This document shows, one piece after another, positions 36,901 to 45,752 of a stretch of DNA of 64,000 bases; within the stretch, counting starts at the first letter, position 1; each line of letters starts with the position of its first letter. The translations under genes and the position numbers were made by a program. This DNA comes from Odontesthes bonariensis. Taxonomy: Eukaryota; Chordata; Actinopteri; Atheriniformes; Atherinopsidae. The notes beneath the pieces were generated by a model. It was not told the DNA's origin, ran no database searches, and saw only the letters and a list, made by a program, of their open reading frames with translations. The stretch lies in assembly GCF_027942865.1 (NCBI RefSeq), contig NC_134515.1, positions 1,200,989 to 1,264,988 on the forward strand. The letters are read 5' to 3'.

Positions 36901-39900
36901 AGGGGGCGGGGCCAGTGGCACGCCATGAGGGGGCGGGGCCAGTGTCAGCTGCTCGCTGCACTGACGCCACGCTGGTCTTTTTGTCTCTTTATGTCATCGT
37001 GTTTCTGTTTTCAGCTGTGAAACCGGCTGAAAACACCCAGTTTGAGAGAAATTCTTTACATTTTATTAACCATGTGGCGATGATAGGGATGGGAATTGAT
37101 AAGATTTTTACGATTCCAATTCCATGTTCGATTCTGCTTCACGATTCGGTTCTTTATTGGTTCCCTTATAGATTCTCATTTGGAGAAAAAGGACAACAAA
37201 CCGGTCGATCAGCATCAACTTTGTTTAGTTTATAAGTAACACGAGTCATGACCTTGAGCTGAAACCGCTGATCGATGAGCTGAAACCGCTGATCGATGAG
37301 CTGAAACAGCTGATCGATGAGCTGAAACAGCTGATCGATGAGCTGAAACCGCTGATCGATGAGCTGAAACAGCTGATCGATGAGCTGAAACAGCTGATCG
37401 ATGAGCTGAAACAGCTGATCGATGAGCTGAAACCGCTGATCGATGAGCTGAAACAGCTGATCGATGAGCTGAAACCGCTGATCGATGAGCTGAAACAGCT
37501 GATCGATGAGCTGAAACAGCTGATCGATGAGCTGAAACCGCTGATCGATGAGCTGAAACAGCTGATCGATGAGCTGAAACCGCTGATCGATGAGCTGAAA
37601 CAGCTGATCGATGAGCTGAAACCGCTGATCGATGAGCTGAAACAGCTGATCGATGAGCTGAAACAGCTGATCGATGAGCTGAAACAGCTGATCGATGAGC
37701 TTAAACCGCTGATCGATGAGCTGAAACAGCTGATCGATGAGCTGAAACCGCTGATCGATGAGCTGAAACAGCTGATCGAAGAGCTGAAACAGCTGATCGA
37801 TGAGCTGAAACAGCTGATCGAAGAGCTGAAACAGCTGATCGAAGCGCTGAAACAGCTGATCGATGAGCTGAAACCGCTGATCGATGAGCTGAAACAGCTG
37901 ATCGATGAGCTGAAACAGCTGATAGAAGCGCTGAAACTGCTGATGGAAGAGCTGAAACAGCTGATGGAAGAGCTGAAACCGCTGATCGATGAGCTGAAAC
38001 TGCTGATGGAAGAGCTGAAACCGCTGATCGATGAGCTGAAACAGCTGATCGATGAGCTGAAACAGCTGATCGATGAGCTGAAACAGCTGATCGATGAGCT
38101 GAAACAGCTGATCGATGAGCTGAAACCGCTGATCGATGAGCTGAAACAGCTGATGGAAGAGCTGAAACCGCTGATGGAAGAGCTGAAACAGCTGATGGAA
38201 GAGCTGAAACCGCTGATCGATGAGCTGAAACCGCTGATCGATGAGCTGAAACCGCTGATCGATGAGCTGAAACAGCTGATGGAAGAGCTGAAACAGCTGA
38301 TGGAAGAGCTGAAACCGCTGATAGAAGAGCTGAAACCGCTGATAGAAGAGCTGAAACCGCTGATCGAAGAGCTGAAACAGCTGATGGAAGAGCTGAAACC
38401 GCTGATCGATGAGCTGAAACAGCTGATCGATGAGCTGAAACAGCTGATCGATGAGCTTAAACCGCTGATCGATGAGCTGAAACAGCTGATCGATGAGCTG
38501 AAACCGCTGATCGATGAGCTGAAACAGCTGATCGAAGAGCTGAAACAGCTGATCGATGAGCTGAAACAGCTGATCGAAGAGCTGAAACAGCTGATCGAAG
38601 CGCTGAAACAGCTGATCGAAGAGCTGAAACAGCTGATCGATGAGCTGAAACAGCTGATCGAAGAGCTGAAACAGCTGATCGAAGCGCTGAAACAGCTGAT
38701 CGATGAGCTGAAACCGCTGATCGATGAGCTGAAACAGCTGATCGATGAGCTGAAACAGCTGATGGAAGAGCTGAAACCGCTGATCGATGAGCTGAAACTG
38801 CTGATGGAAGAGCTGAAACCGCTGATCGATGAGCTGAAACAGCTGATCGATGAGCTGAAACAGCTGATCGATGAGCTGAAACCGCTGATCGATGAGCTGA
38901 AACAGCTGATGGAAGAGCTGAAACCGCTGATGGAAGAGCTGAAACAGCTGATGGAAGAGCTGAAACCGCTGATCGATGAGCTGAAACCGCTGATCGATGA
39001 GCTGAAACCGCTGATCGATGAGCTGAAACAGCTGATGGAAGAGCTGAAACAGCTGATGGAAGAGCTGAAACCGCTGATAGAAGAGCTGAAACCGCTGATA
39101 GAAGAGCTGAAACCGCTGATCGAAGAGCTGAAACAGCTGATGGAAGAGCTGAAACCGCTGATCGATGAGCTGAAACAGCTGATCGATGAGCTGAAACAGC
39201 TGATCGATGAGCTTAAACCGCTGATCGATGAGCTGAAACAGCTGATCGATGAGCTGAAACCGCTGATCGATGAGCTGAAACAGCTGATCGAAGAGCTGAA
39301 ACAGCTGATCGATGAGCTGAAACAGCTGATCGAAGAGCTGAAACAGCTGATCGAAGCGCTGAAACAGCTGATCGAAGCGCTGAAACCGCTGATCGATGAG
39401 CTGAAACAGCTGATGGAAGAGCTGAAACCGCTGATCGATGAGCTGAAACAGCTGATCGATGAGCTGAAACAGCTGATAGAAGCGCTGAAACTGCTGATGG
39501 AAGAGCTGAAACAGCTGATGGAAGAGCTGAAACCGCTGATCGATGAGCTGAAACTGCTGATGGAAGAGCTGAAACCGCTGATCGATGAGCTGAAACTGCT
39601 GATGGAAGAGCTGAAACAGCTGATGGAAGAGCTGAAACAGCTGATCGATGAGCTGAAACAGCTGATCGATGAGCTGAAACCGCTGATCGATGAGCTGAAA
39701 CAGCTGATGGAAGAGCTGAAACCGCTGATGGAAGAGCTGAAACAGCTGATGGAAGAGCTGAAACAGCTGATGGAAGAGCTGAAACAGCTGATGGAAGAGC
39801 TGAAACCGCTGATGGAAGAGCTGAAACAGCTGATGGAAGAGCTGAAACCGCTGATGGAAGAGCTGAAACAGCTGATGGAAGAGCTGAAACAGCTGATGGA

Positions 39901-42569
39901 AGAGCTGAAACCGCTGATCGATGAGCTGAAACAGCTGATCGATGAGCTGAAACCGCTGATCGATGAGCTGAAACAGCTGATCGATGAGCTGAAACAGCTG
40001 ATCGAAGAGCTGAAACCGCTGATCGATGAGCTGAAACAGCTGATGGAAGAGCTGAAACAGCTGATCGATGAGCTGAAACAGCTGATCGATGAGCTCAACC
40101 TTCAGTCGCCGCATGTTTGTTGTCATTTCATCAACGGACGAATAAAAGCTTTGAACCTGTTTCCTGTTTCAGCCTCGTAAGGCCAGCGCCACCTGCAGCT
40201 CAGCGACGGCAGCAGCCTCGAGCGGGCTGGACGACTGGAACGCCCGGTCACCGCGGCAACGCGACGCTGACCCCTCCCACTCTGACCTCACGACTGCCCC
40301 GTCGACCCACAACAAGCCTCCCTCCCCCGCAGGGGCCGCCCTCATTCTGAGCAAACCCCCCTCGCCCTGCGCCCCAGGTAACACACACCTGGCCCACGCA
40401 CACACCTGGCCCACGCACACACACCTGGCCCACGCACACACCTGGCCCACGCACACACACCTAGCCCACACACACACACCTGGCCCACCCACACACACCT
40501 GGCCCACGCACACACCTGGCCCACGCACACACACCTAGCCCACACACACACACCTGGCCCACCCACACACACCTGGCCCACACACACACACCTAGCCCAC
40601 ACACACACACCTGGCCCACGCACACACCTGGCCCACACACACACACCTGGCCCACACGCACACACCTGGCCCACACGCACACCTAGCCCACACACACACA
40701 CCTGGCCCACACGCACACACCTGGCCCACACGCACACCTGGCCCACACGCACACACCTGGCCCACGCACACACCTGGCCCACGCACACACACACCTGGCC
40801 CACGCACACACACACCTGGCCCACGCACACACACACCTGGCCCACGCACACACCTGGCCCACACGCACACCTAGCCCACACACACACACCTGGCCCACGC
40901 ACACACCTGGCCCACGCACACACCTGGCCCACACGCACACACACCTGGCCCACACGCACACACACCTGGCCCACACACGCACACCTGGCCCACACACGCA
41001 CACACCTGGCCCACACACGCACACACACCTGGCCCACACACACACACACACCTGGCCCACACGCACACCTAGCCCACGCACACACCTGGCCCACACACAC
41101 ACACACACCTGGCCCACACGCACACCTAGCCCACGCACACACCTGGCCCACACACACACACACACCTGGCCCACACACACACACACCTGGCCCACACGCA
41201 CACCTAGCCCACGCACACACCTGGCCCACACACACACACCTGGCCCACACACACACACACACACACCTAGCCCACACGCACACCTGGCCCACACGCACAC
41301 ACCTGGCCCACGCACACACACACCTGGCCCACGCACACACACACCTGGCCCACGCACACACACACCTGGCCCACGCACACACACACCTGGCCCACACGCA
41401 CACCTAGCCCACACACACACACCTGGCCCACGCACACACACCTAGCCCACACACACACACCTGGCCCACACGCACACCTAGCCCACACACACACACCTGG
41501 CCCACACGCACACCTAGCCCACACACACACACCTGGCCCACGCACACACCTGGCCCACACGCACACACACCTGGCCCACACGCACACACACCTGGCCCAC
41601 ACACGCACACCTGGCCCACACACACACACACACACCTGGCCCACACACACACACCTGGCTGACACACACCTGGCTGACACACACACACCTGGCCCACACA
41701 CACACACACCTGGCTGACACACACACACACCTAGCCCACACACACACACACCTGGCCCACACGCACACCTAGCCCACACACACACACCTGGCCCACACAC
41801 ACACACACACACACACCTGGCCCACACACACACACACCTGGCTGACACACACACACACCTGGCCCACACGCACACACACCTGGCCCACACGCACACACAC
41901 ACCTGGCTGACACACACACACACCTGGCCCACGCACACACCTGGCCCACACGCACACCTAGCCCACACACACACACACCTGGCCCACGCACACACCTGGC
42001 CCACACACGCACACCTGGCCCACACACACACACACACCTGGCCCACACACACACACACCTGGCCCACACGCACACCTAGCCCACACACACACACCTGGCC
42101 CACACACACACACACACACACACCTGGCCCACACGCACACCTGGCCCACACACACACACCTGGCCCACGCACACACACACCTGGCCCACGCACACACACA
42201 CACCTGGCCCACGCACACACACACACCTGGCCCACGCACACACCTGGCCCACACGCACACCTAGCCCACACACACACACCTGGCCCACGCACACACCTGG
42301 CCCACACGCACACACACCTGGCCCACACGCACACACACCTGGCCCACACACGCACACCTGGCCCACACACACACACACACCTGGCCCACACACACACACA
42401 CACACCTGGCTGACACACACCTGGCTGACACACACACACCTGGCCCACACACACACACACCTGGCTGACACACACACACACCTAGCCCACACACACACAC
42501 ACCTGGCCCACACGCACACCTAGCCCACACACACACACCTGGCCCACACACACACACACACACACCTGG

Positions 42570-42604
<35 letters not shown>

Positions 42605-45600
42605 GGCTGACACACACACACACCTGGCCCACACGCACACACACCTGGCCCACACGCACACACACCTGGCCCACACGCACACACACCTGGCCCACACGCA
42701 CACACACCTGGCCCACACGCACACACACGTGGCCCACACACACACACACACACACCTGGCCCACACACACACACACACCTGGCCCACACACACACACACA
42801 CCTGGCTGACACACACACACACCTGGCCCACATGCACACCTAGCCCACACACGCACACCTGGCCCACACACGCACACCTGGCCCACACACACACACACAC
42901 GCACACCTGGCCCACACACACACACACACACCTGGCCCACACACACACACACACACCTGGCCCACACACACACACACACCTGGCCCACACACACACACAC
43001 ACACACCTGGCCCACACACACACACACACACACCTGGCCCACACACACACACACCTAGCCCACACACACACACACCTGGCCCACACACACACACACCTGG
43101 CCCACACACACACACACCTGGCCCACACGCACACACCTGGCCCACACGCACACCTAGCCCACACACACACACCTGGCCCACACGCACACCTAGCCCACAC
43201 GCACACACACCTGGCCCACACGCACACCTGGCCCACACACACACACACACCTGGCCCACGCACACACACCTGGCCCACACACACACACACCTGGCCCACA
43301 CACACACACCTGTCCCGCACACCTGGCCCACACGCACACCTGGCCCACCCACACGCTCGCACACCTGGCGCACAGACACACCTGGCACATACGCACACAC
43401 CTGGCCCACAGACACACCTGGCACATACGCACACACCTGGCCCATACGCACTTCTGGCCCATACGCACACCTGGCCCACTGACACACCTGGCCCACCCAC
43501 ACGCGCACACACCTGGCCCATATGCACACCTGGCCCACCCACACGCGCACACACCTGGCCCATATGCACACCTGGCCCACAGACACACCTGGCCCATACT
43601 CACACCTGGCCCATACACACACACACACACCTGGCCCACCCACACGCGCACACACCTGGCCCATACGCACACCTGGCCCACCCACACGCGCACACACCTG
43701 GCCCATACGCACACCTGGCCCACCCACACGCGCACACACCTGGGCCATACGCACACCTGGCCCACACACACGCGCACACACTTGGCCCACCCACACGCGC
43801 ACACACCTGGCCCATACGCACACCTGGCCCACCCACACGCGCACACACCTGGCCCATGCCCACACACACCTGGCCCACCCACACGGGCACACGCCTGGCC
43901 CATACGCACACCTGGCCCACCCACACGGGCACACACCTGGCCCACACACACACACCTGGCCCACACACACACCTGGCACACACGCCCACGCACACACACC
44001 TTGCCCGCACACACACACCTGGCCCACACACACACCTGGCACACACGCCCACGCACACACACCTGGCCCGCACACACACACCTGGCCCGCACACACACAC
44101 CTGTCCCGCACACACCTGTCCCGCACGCACACCTGGCCCACCCACACGCTCGCACACCTGGCCCACCCACACGCTCGCACACCTGGCCCACCCACACGCT
44201 CGCACACCTGGCCCACAGACACACCTGGCACATACGCACACACCTGGCCCATACGCACTTCTGGCCCATACGCACACCTGGCCCACAGACACACCTGGCC
44301 CACCCACACGCGCACACACCTGGCCCATATGCACACCTGGCCCACCCACACGCGCACACACCTGGCCCATATGCACACCTGGCCCATACGCACACCTGGC
44401 CCATACACACACACACACACCTGGCCCACCCACACGCGCACACACCTGGCCCATACGCACACCTGGCCCATACACACACACACACACACCTGGCCCACCC
44501 ACACGCGCACACACCTGGCCCATACGCACACCTGGCCCACCCACACGCGCACACACCTGGCCCATACGCACACCTGGCCCACCCACACACGCACACACCT
44601 GGCCCATACGCACACCTGGCCCACCCACACGCGCACACACCTGGGCCATACGCACACCTGGCCCACACACACGCGCACACACTTGGCCCACCCACACGCG
44701 CACACACCTGGCCCATACTCACACCTGGCCCACCCACACGCGCGCACACCTGGCCCACCCACACACACCTGGCCCATGCCCACACACACCTGGCCCACCC
44801 ACACGGGCACACGCCTGGCCCATACGCACACCTGGCCCATACACACACACACACACCTGGCCCACCCACACGCGCACACACCTGGCCCATACGCACACCT
44901 GGCCCATACACACACACACACACCTGGCCCACCCACACGCGCACACACCTGGCCCATACGCACACCTGGCCCATACACACGCGCACACACCTGGGCCATA
45001 CGCACACCTGGCCCACACACACGCGCACACACTTGGCCCACCCACACGCGCACACACCTGGCCCATACGCACACCTGGCCCACCCACACGCGCACACACC
45101 TGGCCCATACGCACACCTGGCCCACCCACACACACCTGGCCCATGCCCACACACACCTGGCCCACCCACACGGGCACACGCCTGGCCCATACGCACACCT
45201 GGCCCACCCACACGGGCACACGCCTGGCCCATACGCACACCTGGCCCACCCACACGGGCACACACCTGGCCCACACACACACACACACCTGGCACACACA
45301 CACACACACCTGGCACACACACACGGGCACACGCCTGGCCCATACGCACACCTGGCCCACCCACACGGGCACACACCTGGCCCACCCACACGGGCACACA
45401 CCTGGCCCACCCACACGGGCACACACCTGGCCCACACACACACACGCACACCTGGCCCACCCACACGGGCACACACCTGGCCCACACACGCACACCTGGC
45501 CCACACACACACACCTGGCACACACACACACACCTGGCACACACACACACGTGCACACCCTGAAGCCTTATGGGGACGGCGGTGTGTGTCCCCATGATGT

Positions 45601-45713
45601 GAGCGTGTCCCTCACTGTGTGTCTGTGTGTGCAGGTCCCAGTAATCAGAGTCGTCATCATTTGGAGTACAGAGCCATCATGCAGGAGATGTCACCGACAG
45701 CATTTGGTGAGAC

Positions 45714-45752
<39 letters not shown>

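Noticed and set aside
37166-40126. Minus-strand frames of 986 and 950 codons (QLFQLIDQ and SSSISCF repeats)
   Set aside because: Shadows of the 21-bp minisatellite; several frames are open at once and none has a unique domain.
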